From Kitagawia praeruptora (lineage: Eukaryota > Streptophyta > Magnoliopsida > Apiales > Apiaceae), in contig CM075353.1 of NCBI GenBank assembly GCA_037693485.1, positions 55,794,501 through 55,858,500 on the forward strand: a DNA stretch of 64,000 nucleotides, given 5' to 3'. A program made the position numbers and the translations under genes. Of this stretch, positions 44,979 to 57,402 are shown piece after piece. Under the pieces are notes generated by a model. It ran no database searches, was not told the DNA's origin, and saw nothing but the letters and a program-made list of their open reading frames with translations. How positions within the stretch are numbered: the stretch's first letter is position 1; each line of letters opens with the position of its first letter.

Positions 44979-46306
44979 CTTAAAAATTCTCAGGAGCGTC
45001 TTAAACCATCTATTGAAAAAGCTCCCACACTTGAACTCAAACCATTTCCGGATCACTTGAGGTATGCGTTTCTAGGTGATGCATTTACATTACCTATTAT
45101 TGCTTCTAACCTGTCAGGTATTGAAGAAGACAAGCTTTTACGAATTCTGAGAGAGTTCAAATCAGCAATTGGTTGGACCATAGCAGATATCAAGGGAATC
45201 AGCCATTCTTATTGCATGCATAAAATTCTTCTTGAGGAAGGAAGTAAACCTACTGTTGAACATCAGCGAAGACTCAATCCTATCATGAAAGAGGTTATGA
45301 AGAAGGAAATTCTTAAGTGGCTGGATGCAGGAATCATCTATCCTATCTCGGACAGTTCATGGGTGAGCCCGGTGCAATATGTACCTAAGAAAGGAGGCAT
45401 GACAGTGGTTGCTAATGAAAAGAATGAGCTCATCCCAACTCGGACAGTCACAGGGTGGAGAGTATGCATGATTATCGGAAGCTAAATAAAGCCACTAGAA
45501 AAGATCACTTCCCTCTTCCGTTCATTGATCAGATGTTAGACAGGTTGGCTGGCCATGAGTACTATTGCGTTCTTGATGGTCATTCAGGTTACAATCAAAT
45601 TTGTATCATTCCAGAAGATCAAGAGAAGACCACATTCACATGTCCTTTTGGCACTTTTGCTTTCCAACGGGTCTCGTTTGGACTTTGTGGTGCTCCTGCC
45701 ACCTTTCAAAGGTGTATGATGGCTATTTTCTCAGACATGATTGGCACAAATATGGAGGTCTTCATGGATGATTTCTCAGTTTTTGGAACTTCGTACGATG
45801 AGTACTTACATAATCTTGGCATGGTGTTGAAACGGTGTGTTGAGACCAATTTGGTAATTAATTGGGAAAAGTGTCACTTTATGGTGCAAGAAGGAATGAT
45901 TCTTGGGCACAAGGTATCTAGCAAGGGGCTTGAAGTGCATAAGGCTAAAGTGGAGACTATTGAAAATCTTCCTCCACCAATATCAGTTAAGGGAATTCGC
46001 ATTTTTCTGGGTCATGCGGGTTTCTATCGGCGATTCATTCGAGACTTCTCCAAAATCTCTAAACCCTTGTGTAATTTGTTGGAGAAGGATGTTCCTTTCA
46101 AGTTTGATGAAGATTGCTTAGCTGCTTTTGAGCTATTGAAGAAGAAGTTGACTACAACACCTGTTATTACCGCACCTGATTGGGGTGAGCCATTTGAGAT
46201 TATGTGTGATGCTAGTGACTATGCAGTTGGGGCTGTGCTTGGTCAAAGAAAGAAGAATGTTTTCCATGTGGTTTACTATGCTAGTAAAACACTTAACGAC
46301 TCGTAG
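44979..46306 (+). pseudogene. Athila-type gypsy reverse transcriptase
   Basis: The frame runs through LKPFPDHLRYAFLGD, IGWTIADIKGISHSYCMHKI and RRLNPIMKEVMKKEILKWLD, then WVSPVQYVPKKGGMTVV. A 1-bp deletion near 45470 shifts phase within the motif before YRKLNKATRKDHFPLPFIDQ. The rest of RT is open: FQRVSFGLCGAPATFQRCM, catalytic VFMDDFSVFG (about 45760), and FLGHAGFYRRFIRDFSKI in the connection region. It ends at a TAG (46304-46306) in the YASKTLNDS segment. The RT is full length but broken by one frameshift and two stops. Confidence 0.92.
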
Positions 46307-46967
46307 CTGAATTACACCACTACGAAGAAGGAGATTTTGGCAGTTGTTTATGGTTTTGAGAAATTCAGGTCTTATTTGCTTGGGACGAAGGTGGTAGTGT
46401 ACACTGATCATGTAGCTATTAGATATCTGATTTCGAAGAAAGATTCAAAGCCTCGGTTAATTCGTTGGGTTCTTTTGCTTCAAGAATTCGATTTGGAAAT
46501 CAAGGACAGAAAAGGTACCGAAAACCAAGTGGCGGATCATCTATCACGTTTGGAAGACCACGGTAAGGATTCACGGGATAAAACTCTAATCAACAAATCT
46601 TTTCCCGATGAGAAGCTTTTTGGGGTGCAAGACGAAGAACCTTGGTTTAAAGATATTGTAAACTATCTTGTGAGTAATGTCATCCCTTCGGAATTCTCTT
46701 ACGCTCAAAAGAAGAAGTTTCTATATGTTGTAAAGTGGTACCATTGGGACGAGTCATCCTTGTTCAAACAAGGAGCGGATCAGGTAATAAGGAGGTGCAT
46801 TCCTTATAGTAAAACTGAGGGTATTCTGTACGATTGCCATTCCACCACGTATGGAGGCCATTATGGTAGAGAGAAGACAGCTCAGAAAGTACTTCAGGCA
46901 GGATTTTACTAGCCAACATTGTTTAGAGATGCTCATCAATTTGTATTGAGATGTGATCGATGCCAAA
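46307..46967 (+). pseudogene. Athila-type gypsy RNase H C-terminus and integrase zinc finger
   Basis: In the same phase as RT after the TAG: TTKKEILAVVYGFEKFRSYL, VVYTDHVAIRYL, QEFDLEIKDRKGTENQVADH (RNase H and tether). The HHCC integrase zinc finger follows (YGGHYGREKTAQKVLQ ... RCDRC). A TAG at 46910-46912 falls where the family has Trp. The text stops at about 46967, where foreign T-rich sequence begins. The integrase segment carrying the first two catalytic Asp residues is missing between here and 52481. Confidence 0.88.
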
Positions 46968-47198
46968 AGGGTTTTTTTTTTGCTAATTAAAAAATTTATA
47001 CCAATAGCAAACGATTACATTTTTAGGGGCATACCCCGCAATTTGTAGAACGCCAACTAAATGGAACAACAAAACAAACTAGATAAACTAGTTTGCAACA
47101 ACAGAACACCTTTTAAAGTCAACATAACAAGTAACTAGTTAAACTAGTTAACTAGCTTACAATTAGGGGCAAACCCCTTGATTAGTCCATAAGAAAAA
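46968..47198 (-). mobile_element. Probable 3' end of a LINE (reverse orientation)
   Basis: The left edge is a run of ten T (46970-46979 region), which on the minus strand is a poly(A) tail preceded by AT-rich sequence. The body contains the minus-strand words GGGGTATGCCCCTA and GGGGTTTGCCCCTA. Both features are seen in the 3' untranslated ends of plant L1-type LINEs. Only about 230 bp remains and no coding sequence is visible. It sits exactly between Athila integrase and the truncated leader of element E. Confidence 0.45.
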
Positions 47199-47358
47199 AT
47201 TATGGGATGTACTTTCCGAATTGATAGTAAGGGCTATTAATTTGATAAAAATAGTGGGAGATATATTATGAATATATCATAATCATTTGAACATAATAAT
47301 TGATAACTCAGACAATCTAATGTTTATTTTGTGCTTTTAACATTGTAGATACTAAGAA

Positions 47359-48318
47359 ATGGCAAACAACACAAACTCTCTATCCGTTCGATCAATCCTT
47401 GAGAAGGATAAACTAACAGGAGGAAATAACTTCCTAGACTGGCAGAGGAATTTGAGGATTGTCCTCAGGCAGGAGTGCAAGCTTCATGTCATTGACATCC
47501 CTCCGCCAGGTCCCCTTCCTGAGGGCGCTACTGTTGAGGAATGAGCGGCCCACACAAAGGATAAGAATGATGCAAATGATGTTGCATGTCTTATGTTGGC
47601 AACTATGAGTGCTGAGCTTCAAAGGCAGCATATGCATATGGATGCATACACTACCTATGAGCACTTGCAAAGCATGTTTGCAAGCCAAACTCGTCAAGAA
47701 AGGATCAACACGAGTAAGTCATTTTTAATTGCAAACAAGGGGCAAGTGAACCAGTTGATAAGGGTGAATGTCACTACTGTAAGAAAACTGGTCACTGGAA
47801 AAGAAACTGTTCAGTTTACTTGGAGGATCTGAAGAAGAAGAAGGCTCAACAAGCTTCTACTTCAGGTATATATATTATAGAAGTCAATATGTCTACTTCT
47901 ACATCTTGAGTATTGGATACTGGATGTGCTTCTCATATTTGTTTAAATGTGCGGGAGCTGCAGAGAAGTAGGACATTGGCTAAGGGAGAAGTAGACCTAC
48001 GAGTTGGCAATGGAGCAAAAGTTGCTGCTTTGGCTGTAGGCACTTATTATCTATCTTTGCCCTCTGGGCTTGTTTTAGAACTTGATAACTGTTTTACGTG
48101 CCTGCGATTTGCAGAAACATTATTTCGGTTTCTTGTTTGGACAAGAAAGGTTTTTCATTTATAATAAGGAACAACAGTTGTTCTTTTGCTTTGAATGATT
48201 TGACCTATGGTGTTGCACGTTTGTTTAATGGTTTATATGTTCTTGATTTAGATAATCCTGTCTATAATATAGAAAACAAACGACTTCAAATTAATGACTC
48301 AAATCATACATACCTCTA
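47359..48318 (+). pseudogene. Element E gag-protease remnant with internal deletion
   Basis: The ATG at 47359 (MANNTNSLSVRSILEKDKL) parallels C's gag. A TGA at 47542-47544 stands where C has CGA. Near 47720 a 1-bp loss shifts phase. Around 47755 about 360 bp present in C (the second half of Gag and the Lys/Gly-rich region) is deleted, joining directly to GECHYC. The CHYCKKTGHWKRNC knuckle and LDTGCASHIC protease motif remain, but a TGA replaces the Trp codon just before the protease motif (about 47908). A further 1-bp loss follows at about 48094. Confidence 0.85.
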
Positions 48319-48379
48319 GCATTGTCATCTAGGCCATATAAATGAGAAACGCATATCCAAATTACATAAAGATGGATAC

Positions 48380-50952
48380 TTGGATAAATTTGATTTTGAA
48401 TCATACCAAGAATGCGAATCTTGTTTGCTTGGTAAGATGACCAAAGCCCCTTTCACTGGTAAGGGTCAAAGGGCCACTGAACGTCTGGAGCTTATACATA
48501 GTGATGTATGTGGCCCAATGCGTGTGATGGCTAGAGGAGGCTACTACTACTTCATAACATTTACTGATGATTACAGTAGATATGGATATGTAAATCTTAT
48601 GAAGAATAAATCCGATTCTTTTGAAAAGTTCAAAGAATATAAGGCTGAAGTAGAGAAGCAAATTGGTGGAGGTGCAAGTATTAAGATCTTACGATCCGAT
48701 CGTGGGGGTGAATACTTAAGCACCGAATTTAAAGAATATTTAAAAGAGTGTGGTATTGTATCACAACTCACTCCGCCAGGAACACCTCAATGGAATGGAG
48801 TTTCAGAGAGGAGAAATTGTACCCTATTGGACATGGTGCGATTGATGATGAGTCATGCAGATCTTCCAATTAGTTTATGGGGTCATGCTCTAGAAACAGC
48901 GGCTTTCACACTTAACCGTGTTCCTACTAAGAAGGTTCAAAAGACTCCATATGAGATATGGGAGGAGAAACGGTCAGGCATGAACTTTATGAAAGTTTGG
49001 GGATGCAAGCCGTTTGTGAAACGTCAAGTATCAGATAAGCTTGGACCTAAATCCGAAGAGTGCATATTTGTGGGATACCCTAAAGAAACAAAGGCGTATT
49101 ATTTTTATAGTCCCTTTGAGCAGAAAGTGTTTATTGCTCGAGATGCTGTCTTTATGGAAAGAGATTTTGTTTCCAAAAGAAATAGTGGGAGAACTATAGA
49201 TCTCGATGAAGATCGAGAACCACAAAATAGCATTGAACCTGAAGTGGAACAGGAGCAGGATAATGCTCAAGAAACACAGGTTGTTCGTAGATCTGGTAGA
49301 ATTCGCCATGAGCCAGAGAGATATGGATTTCTCTTGACTCAATGTGGTGATTTGATGCTCATAGATGAAGATGAGCCTCTCACATACCAAGATGCTATGA
49401 ACAATCCAGACTCTAAGAGATGGCTAGAAGCCATGAAATCCGAGATGGATTCCATGTACGAAAACCAAGTATGGACTTTGGTTGATCCACCCGAAGGGGT
49501 AAAACCCGTAGGGTGCAAATGGGTTTTCAAAAGGAAAACTGACGTGGATGGAAATGTTCAGACCTACAAAGCAAGGCTGGTTGCAAAAGGTTTCAAACAA
49601 ATTCATGGTATTGACTATGATGAAACTTTCTCACCAGTGGCTATGGTCAAGTCCATAAGGATTTTGCTTGCAATTGCAGCATTCCATGATTATGAAATCT
49701 GGCAAATGGATGTCAAAACATCCTTCCTTAATGGAAGCCTTGAAGAGGATGTGTACATGACACAACCTGAAGGTTTTGTCGATCCAAGGAATGTTGGCAA
49801 GGTATGTAAATTACGTCGATCCATTTATGGATTGAAGCAAGCCTCTAGGACATGGAATATCTGTTTTGATGAAATAGTCAAAGAGTATGGCTTTGTTCAA
49901 AACAAAGATGAACCTTATGTTTACAAGAAGGTTAGTGGGAGCCATGTGGCATTCATAGTATTATATGTTGATGATATACTACTAATGGGGAATGACATAC
50001 CTTCTCTAAAGGCTGTTAAGACTTGGTTACGGAGCAACTTCTCTATGAAAGACTTAGGAGATGCATCCTACATTCTAGGAATGAGGATCTATAGGGATAG
50101 ATCTAGAAGTATGATCGGTCTAAGTCAGAGTACATACATTGATAAGGTTTTGCATCGTTTTGGTATGCAAAATGCGAAAAGGGGATGTGTCCCCGTGTCT
50201 CAAGGGATAACGATCTCTAAAGACCAGTGTCCGAAATCATTGGAAGATAAGGACAACATGAGGAAAGTTCCATATGCCTCAGCAATTGGATCTATCATGT
50301 ATGCAATGGTGTGTACTCGTCCTGATGTCTCGTATGCTTTGAGCATGACGAGCATACACCAGTCTAATCCAAGTGAAGGTCACTGGACGGTAGTCAAGAA
50401 TATTCTTAAGTACCTGAAAAGGACTAAAGATTTATTCTTGGTGTATGGAGGAGAGGAGAAACTGGTTGTAAAAAGTTACACCGATGCAAGTTTCCAAATA
50501 GACAGGGATGATACTGTATCATAGTCTGGTTTTTGTTTTGTCTAAACGGAGGTACTGTAAGCTAGAAGAGTTCATAGCAAGAAACAGTCGCTGTTTCTAC
50601 AATGGAGGCTGAGTACATTGCAGCTTGTGAAGCGGCAAAGGAAGATGTTTGGATTCGAAAATTCATTACTGAATTGGGAGTGGTTCCATCGATCGCAGAT
50701 CCCATAGACAAGTACTGCGATGATAATGGAGCCATTGCACAGGCTAAAGAACCTAGATATTACTCCCGATCCAAACATATACTCAGGAGATTTCACCTCA
50801 TTCGAGAGATAAATGAAAAGGGTGATATACACATATGTAAAGTACACACAAATGATAACATAGCAGACTCACTGACCAAAGGCTTGTCGCAGCAGAAGCA
50901 CGACGGTCACACTAGTTCCATGGGTATTAGATACATGGGTGATTGGCTCTAG
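48380..50952 (+). pseudogene. Element E pol: integrase, RT and complete RNase H remnant
   Basis: A 714-codon open frame (48380-50524) carries CESCLLGKMTKAPF, integrase acidic residues (HSDVCGPM, RSDRGGEY, VSERRN), and RT with MDVKTSFLNG and YVDDILLMG. A TAG at 50522-50524 stops it in RNase H, followed by a frameshift. RNase H then continues in another phase from about 50580 with MEAEYIAACEAAKE, CDDNGAIAQAKEP and RSKHILRRFHL, ending MGIRYMGDWL at 50952. It retains the RNase H middle that C lost. Confidence 0.9.
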
Positions 50953-50966
50953 TGCAAGTGGGAGAT

Positions 50967-52480
50967 TGTTAGTGTAGGTACCCTAGAGGCAATACATTGT
51001 TTATTTTGATAAACCTTTATGTCATTTGATTATTTAATAAATGTATTTATTATGACTTTAATTACTGCGATATATTTGTTAGCATAATAAATGTCCTTAG
51101 AACAATGATACACATTATATAGTTTAAGTATTTAACTTGAACTTGAGATTATATAATATATCATATTCTTAAAGGTCCCTAGTCGAGTATTATTATATAG
51201 GACAATAATAATACATAAATAGACTAGTATGTTGTTGACTGATAACCACATCTCATTGGTTATAAGTATGGAGATACTAAAGTCAAAACATAGGTACATG
51301 TAAGGGTACATGGCACTGGACAGACCCACCGTGAGATTCTTCATGTTAATAAAGTCATAAGAAAGACTCACAGTGATAATGGTGTAATGATCCTTTGTCT
51401 TGAGATCATTATATTTCTATACGAGGATAATATACTTTGACTACATTAAAAGTTACCTTTGACCAGGTGATGATAAAAGTGGACATCGGGTATATTGTGA
51501 ATCGTATGAGAAATATGAATGATAGATAAAGGATTTAACCCTCCTATCAGATAGGAGAGATATTATTGGCCTCTTGATTGAGTGAGACTATAAAATGCAT
51601 GGCCGTGCTCAAATAGTGATTTGTTTTAATAGTCTACTCATGGATCAAGTAAACCCGGATTAAATTATGAAGAGGATGACATGAAACATGCCTCGAGTTT
51701 AATCTATAATATTTGGTTAAAGGGATTATATTACACGGGAACATTAATCACAAAAGGTTTTATCGAATCACGATTTAATTATTATTTAATTGGGTAGCAA
51801 TGATGTATTACTAGATGCCGCTCATTGTTTATAATTTTATTAGAGAATAAAATTATTGCCAATTAAATGATAGCCTATAGGGTCACACACATAGAACGTT
51901 TTAAGGAAGAATTAATTTAAATTATGAATTTAAATTAATTAAATGATTAGTTGTATTTTATTATATTAATTAAGTGGGACTTAATTAAGATATAATAAAA
52001 TACAAATGAGATATGATTTTAATAATTAAGTATGACTTAATTATTATTTATTTAAATAATAGGATTTGATTCTATTAATTAATTAATCAAACTTGGGCTT
52101 TTACCTTACACTATCATATAAATATATGATGATAGGTAAAGAAGGTAATTAATTTTGTACGACAAAAATAATCCCCAGCCGCTTGAACCAAAACCTAAAA
52201 AGAAGATCTCATATTTTCATTGGAGGCTAGCACCTCCCTTCCAATCAAGAATCGTTCTTGGAGTGTTCGTGTGGATACCGTAGAGGAGGCTTCGAAGAGG
52301 AGCACTCAACGATCGTGAAAGCTTGGATCTCCATTAGACATACAATCGTAAAGCTTCTTTAAGGTAAATCATCAATCTCCGAATTAAATATCATGTTTTT
52401 GCATGGATCCTGCGGTAGGGTTTCGATAATTATTGTTTTTGTTTTAATTTTCCGCTGCGTTTGATGCTCGAAACCCTTCA
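50967..52480 (+). repeat. 3' LTR of element E
   Basis: Starts TGTTAGTGTAGGTACCC after GTGGGAGAT and ends CTCGAAACCCTTCA, with TATAAATA at 52117-52124. It shows the uninterrupted GAAAGACTCACAGTGATAATGG site that D occupied in C. The next bases, GAGGG, would be the right target-site copy. Confidence 0.9.
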
Positions 52481-53179
52481 GAGGGGACACACTTTTGCAA
52501 TCGTCAATTTAGTGCTTTGATGACGAAGTATAATGTGATGCATCGTGTTGCTACTGCTTATCATCCCTAAACTAATGGTCAAGCCGAAGTCTCTAATCGT
52601 GAAATCAAGCGAATCTTGGAGAAGGTGGTGAATCCTTCAAGGAAGGATTGGTCTTTGAAGTTGGACGAAGCTGTTTGGGCTTATAGAACAGCGTACAAGA
52701 CACCTTTGGGTATGTATCCTTTTCAGCTTGTGTATGGTAAGGCTTGTCATTTGCCTGCCGAGCTAGAGCACAAGGCGTATTGGGCATTGAAGAAATTGAA
52801 TCTTGATATGAAGGCTGCTGGTGAGAAGAGAATGCTGCAGATTAATGAACTTGATGAGTTTCGTTCATAAGCTTATGAGAACAATAAGATGTACAAGGAG
52901 AAGGTTAAGAGGTGGCATGATAGAAGGTTGTTGCACAAGTCATTTGTGCTGGGTCAACAGGTTTTGCTTTTCAACTCTCGCCTCGAACTTTTTCCGGGAA
53001 AACTCAAATCGAGATGGTTTGGTCCTTTCATAGTGAAGACAGTGTTTCCACATGGCGCAATGGAAATTTATGATAAGTTACCTAATCAATCATTTAAAGT
53101 GAACGGTCAAAGACTCAATCATTACTTTGGTGGTACGGTGAACCGTGAAGCGGTTTCCTCCATCTTGGCTACTACGTGA
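52481..53179 (+). pseudogene. Athila-type gypsy integrase, core end and C-terminus
   Basis: Resumes with GTHFCNRQFSALMTKYNVMH, just past the second catalytic Asp, and includes the region of the third acidic residue (GQAEVSNREIKRIL). WSLKLDEAVWAYRTAYKTPLG, GKACHLPAELEHKAYWALK and the C-terminal RWFGPFIVKTVFPHGA follow. In-frame stops lie at about 52568 (in the HP.TNGQAE motif) and 52868-52870. It ends at 53177-53179. No chromodomain is visible, consistent with Athila. Confidence 0.9.
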
Positions 53180-53734
53180 TATTCGGGAGTAACATCAAGC
53201 TATTGACGTTAAAGAAGTTCTTTGTGTGAGGCAACCCACGCTTTTATGCTTTATTGTTTTATATAAAAAAAAATGAGCAGTAGCAAGCAGCGCGGGCGCG
53301 CTCAAGAGCAGATCGGCGCGCCTGTCGGGTCTGTTGAGAAATACAAAAACAATCGTGTGATGTTTATATCCCCCAATTCATCTCTTATTTCATATTTCTA
53401 ACCTTATATCCCTAATTTCTTAACCTATACCCAATTCTCTACACCCTCATACCCTCATCATCCTCTCAATTCCATGTCTCTTATATATATCTACCTATAC
53501 ACACAAAACCCATATCTCTACTTCAAATTTTAAAACCTCATTCAAGCATCAAGGATTCTCAAATTTGAGTTTGGGGGATTTATCGTGCAAGTTCACATCT
53601 CCGATTCGTGTGGGTATAATTCTACTATCTTCTCTTTAATTAATACGAATTGTGATCTTTGTATTTGGGATTATTTATGTGGATTGCTTTGGTTGTGGAA
53701 TTGTTTGTCGATTGTTATTGATTAGAGATTTGTG
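53180..53734 (+). other. Athila pol to env-like spacer
   Basis: The spacer contains GTGAGGCAACCCACG (about 53227), a typical start of the Athila post-pol region. A short GC-rich patch (GCGCGGGCGCGC, about 53290) and a CT-rich leader-like stretch follow. No ORF is credible on the + strand. Confidence 0.6.
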
Positions 53735-54900
53735 ATGGCACCTAAGAGACAAAGGGTTGTTGGTAGTAGTAGCACTCATCCCTCTTCGGATGAGGATTCG
53801 AGTATGGGTGTTGGTGGTGAGAAATTTAGTTCTCCGGAGGCCCAAATTGAGTTTAATCGATTGATGACTAAGGCGGTGGCTAAGGAGAGGGGGTTCTTGC
53901 CTACGGCTAGTGATGGCGAAGTAGTTGAGATGATTGAGGAGATGGGTTGGGAGAGTTTCTGTGAGGCGCCAGATGCGGTTCCCTTGAGCATTGTTCCGGA
54001 GTTTTTTGCCAATGCCAAGGCGGATAGGAATAGATTCTCGTTGGTTAGGGGTGTTACTGTGGATTACACGCCTACGGCTATTCGTACTCTTTTGAGTCAA
54101 CCAGCGAAGCCCAGGGGGGTTGAGGATTGGGTACTCAAGACCCAGGCAGATGTTGATTTGGATGAGATCGTGGCGGAGATTTGTGTGCGGGGTACAATTT
54201 GGAAGTGCAAGGCGGGAACTAATGAGCAGCTTACTTTTCCTCCTTTTGCTATGAACAGGTATGCGAGGGCATGGAACATGTTTGTGTGTGCTACTATCTT
54301 GCCATCCTCGCATTCCCATGATGTTACAGTTGATTGAGCTATATTGTTGTGGGGTATTCTGAAGGGGAAGTACATTGATCTTGGTTACATAATTAATCAG
54401 AATACGATTAGGTTCATGCGAGGTGAGACGACAGGGCGATTCCACATGCTTCCATTGTTGTGGGGTTGTGCACATCTGTGGGTGTTAGTTGGGCTAAGGA
54501 TGAGCAGTTGCAGATGCCCAGTGCTCCTATTGACCAATCTACTATTGATCGGTTGGTGGAATGGCCGGGCGGCGTTCCCCATGGTATAGGGTTGGGATAT
54601 ATTGTTGGTGATGTAGAGGGAGGTGGTGCTCCGCCACATGTGCCTAGAGTAGCTAGAGTGGGTCCTTCACATGGAGATGCTAATAGGACTGGTCTTGGTG
54701 ATGCTCAGTATAGACGATTGACTAGGCGTATTGATGCCATGCATGACATCAACCGCCGCTATGCAGAAGACATGACACAGTCTCTAGGCACTACTTTTCA
54801 GGCTACTGGTATTGAGGTTCACTGGCCCGTGTTTGGAGCTCGTTCTGTTTATCCACCTCTAGATACACCACCCGAGGAGGGTGACCCTGCTGACAGTTAG
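53735..54900 (+). pseudogene. Athila env-like ORF (plant transposon protein domain), broken
   Basis: The ATG at 53735 (MAPKRQRVVGSSSTHPSSDE) opens a frame of about 200 residues with the pattern common in post-pol ORFs of Athila elements: EAQIEFNRLMTKAVAKERGF, MGWESFCEAP, IVPEFFANA, and VRGVTVDYTPTAIRTLL (about residues 30-125), then WKCKAG and MNRYARAWNMFV. A TGA at 54335-54337 interrupts it. The same phase continues to about 54480, where a shift moves the signal to another frame (WAKDEQLQMPSAPID ... to 54900). I see no signal peptide or membrane helix, so the name env-like reflects position rather than shown function. Confidence 0.75.
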
Positions 54901-55002
54901 GAATGTTTCCTACTATCCTTTTATTACCTTCAATGAGGACATTGAATATTTTAAGTTTGGGGGTGATTTGAGGATTAGTAGTTTGTATATATAGTCATTG
55001 TT
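54901..55002 (+). other. Athila 3' non-coding sequence and left target copy of LTR G
   Basis: AGGACATTGAATATTTTAAG then TTTGGGGGTGATTTGAGG, a purine-rich stretch of the sort that follows Athila coding regions, up to TTGTT (54998-55002). Confidence 0.6.
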
Positions 55003-57240
55003 TGTAATAACCCTAACTTTAGCCAAACTACAGTGATCACATGAATAGTAAATTTCGAGGATTTAGAGAAATGGTATATAAGTACTCCATAATGGAAACG
55101 GAAAAGGAATAAATAGAAACCATATTAGTGTTGTATATTGAAATTAAGTGACTCGAAATGACGAGAGATTTCAGAAATTCCTGAAACATGGATTTTGAGG
55201 ATTTTGATTTCGAATAAGCTTCTATTAGATGTTAAGGAGCATGGAAACATTATAAGAATTATATATTGAGGGATTAGTGAATTTAGGTTAAACCAAAGGA
55301 TTATTAAGTTAAGAGAATGCCAAGGGAAATTTGATTCGTAAATGGTTTCAAAACCACTGAGATAATGAGGTACATTCGAAACGAACCACAATTAGACGAA
55401 TATGGATATTAAGCAACCAAGATTAGTAATATAACAAGGATACATACCACATTATTATTTACCAATGTGATTGGCATTTTACTTAGAAAATTAAGAAATT
55501 AGGAGATTAGATCATCCAAGTGACATCACCATCCATTAACACATGTTTTAAGGGGCAAATTAGTATTTTTGCAAGGCTTTAACCACAAAATATCTTCCAA
55601 TCTTCCAATACACTCTAGAATAATCAAGATTAAGGCAAGATAAGATTAGCCAACACAAAAAAATCTCTCCCCACCCATCATCTTCATCCAATTCGAATTT
55701 CACTATTCATCAACAAAAAATTAATTTCAAAACCCTAGTTAGAATCAACTAAAAATCAAGGGAAAAATCATGGAGGTTACTTGAGGATATATAGAGACAT
55801 CCACCAAGTTTCATAACAATCAAGCATCATTTGGTAAGGTAATAAATTCATCAAAGTGATGAATGAATAGTAATGAATAGTAACTTTCTAAAACTAACTT
55901 TGTTTTTATGGTTTCTTTAGTGGATTCAACCTAATATAAGGTTGTTTAAGGCTATCCCAAGGATTATTAAGTGTTGTTAAAGCTTCAAGAAGGTATAAAC
56001 ATGCTTGCCCTTTCTTATTTATGATGGATATTGTTTGGTTTAGTGATTAAGTGGTATAAATGTTATGATTATGATGTTATAAGTGTTTGTAAGTGATTAA
56101 AGTTGATTTTGGAAGGAGTATGTGCTTGTAACCATGGTTGGTAAGATGACCACGTAGTGTAGGTGATGGTGTATAAGGTGGATGATTGATTTGGAGGAGT
56201 TTGATTTTGGAAAGTATGAAATTACAGCAGTTATAATGTCCGATTTTCGTTAGAACGAAAACTGCCCTGTTTGGTGACCCCTGTATTCATACGGTACCTC
56301 ACTGCCTAGGTTACCAATTGACCATGAAATGATAGAGCTTAGTTCATAGATCGTTTTGATATAAGGTGCGTTAAAATCTGATGAACGGTTTAGGAGAAAA
56401 GTCAGTTTTAGTGAAAGACATTCGATAACCGAGAAAACGTAATTGTATCAACTTTGAGGCTAAAGTTACCATACTTAGACATTTTTATAAGTCACGAAAT
56501 TTTGGGATAGTGTAGTAGGGTGGTCAGAGGACCCTTTACAGTTGACCTTACATTAAAATTCGAAATCCATATTTTCTGAGAATTTTTACAGTTAAGTGTG
56601 GTCGTTAGGGAAAATGGTGAAAACCCCTGAAACTTCGATTGAGCTTATAAATGGTTAAGTTCTTGAGCCTTTGGGATAATAATAATACGTTAAACATATG
56701 TTGAAGTGTAAAGGGTGTTGTTATACGAGAGGGTAGTGAGTAAGAGATGTGGTATTCTAATGACGGTCCTTTTGTGTTTATAGAAATTCCGAAGGAGGAA
56801 CCAGCCATACTGTCAGGATACAGAAACCGAGGCAAGATTCTTCTATCCCTACTTTAAAAATTATTTATCTTCGGAATAATAATGATATCATGGAATATAT
56901 TTATGTACATGTGATGCTTTTGTTGCTATATTGCAAAGAATATATTCTCTTGATTGTGGGAAGTTAAAGAGAGATGGATATGTTTTCTGAAATATGAATA
57001 TAGAGATGATTACGAATGGAGCGAATATGCTCTAGGGTAAAAGAGATATGAAAGAGAATGGTATCAGTTGTTATCTAGGGTTATATGGTTTATAATGCTA
57101 TATTATAAACATTCTTTTTAGTGTATGTTATATACATATATTTTATAGAAATAATGTGCGAGAATGAAAGTGATATATGGGAATGGAAATGTGAATTGGT
57201 GTTGATAAATTGAATAATGATCTTATAAAAAGGGGAATTT

Positions 57241-57402
57241 ACAACAGTAAGCGTAAGAGGCCGTGTGGAAGTTGCACAGTCCAGCACTTAATATTACAAC
57301 AGTAAGCGTAAGAGGCCGTGTGGAAGTTGCACAGTCCAGCACTTAATATTACAACAGTAAGCGTAAGAGGCCGTGTGGAAGTTGCACAGTCCAGCACTTA
57401 AT
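57241..57402. repeat. Three tandem 55-bp units in LTR G
   Basis: Units starting ACAACAGTAAGCGTAAG at 57241, 57296 and 57351 are essentially identical, each ending CAGTCCAGCACTTAAT. A single-copy relative exists in X (about 4130-4165). Confidence 0.95.

Larger units (their letters stand above)
47199..52480 (+). mobile_element. Copia element E, relative of C, 5'-truncated
   Basis: The leader from about 47199 matches C's leader from about 36390. The 5' LTR, primer site and proximal leader are absent. Coding remnants run from 47359 to 50952, and a 1514-bp 3' LTR (50967-52480) follows. Athila integrase resumes at 52481. The LTR is visibly more diverged from C's LTRs than those are from each other, so E is a separate, older family member. 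Confidence 0.9.

Noticed and set aside
53675..54475. 266-codon minus-strand ORF opposite the Athila env-like gene
   Set aside because: Antisense shadow of a recognised + strand coding region; composition (His/Asn/Pro/Arg) is typical of a shadow frame.
53735..54900. Athila env-like ORF as a true envelope glycoprotein
   Set aside because: No signal peptide, transmembrane helix or glycoprotein pattern is visible; it is named env-like by position only.
57241..57402. Possible CRISPR-like repeat array
   Set aside because: Units are contiguous without spacers in plant LTR DNA; a simple tandem triplication explains it.
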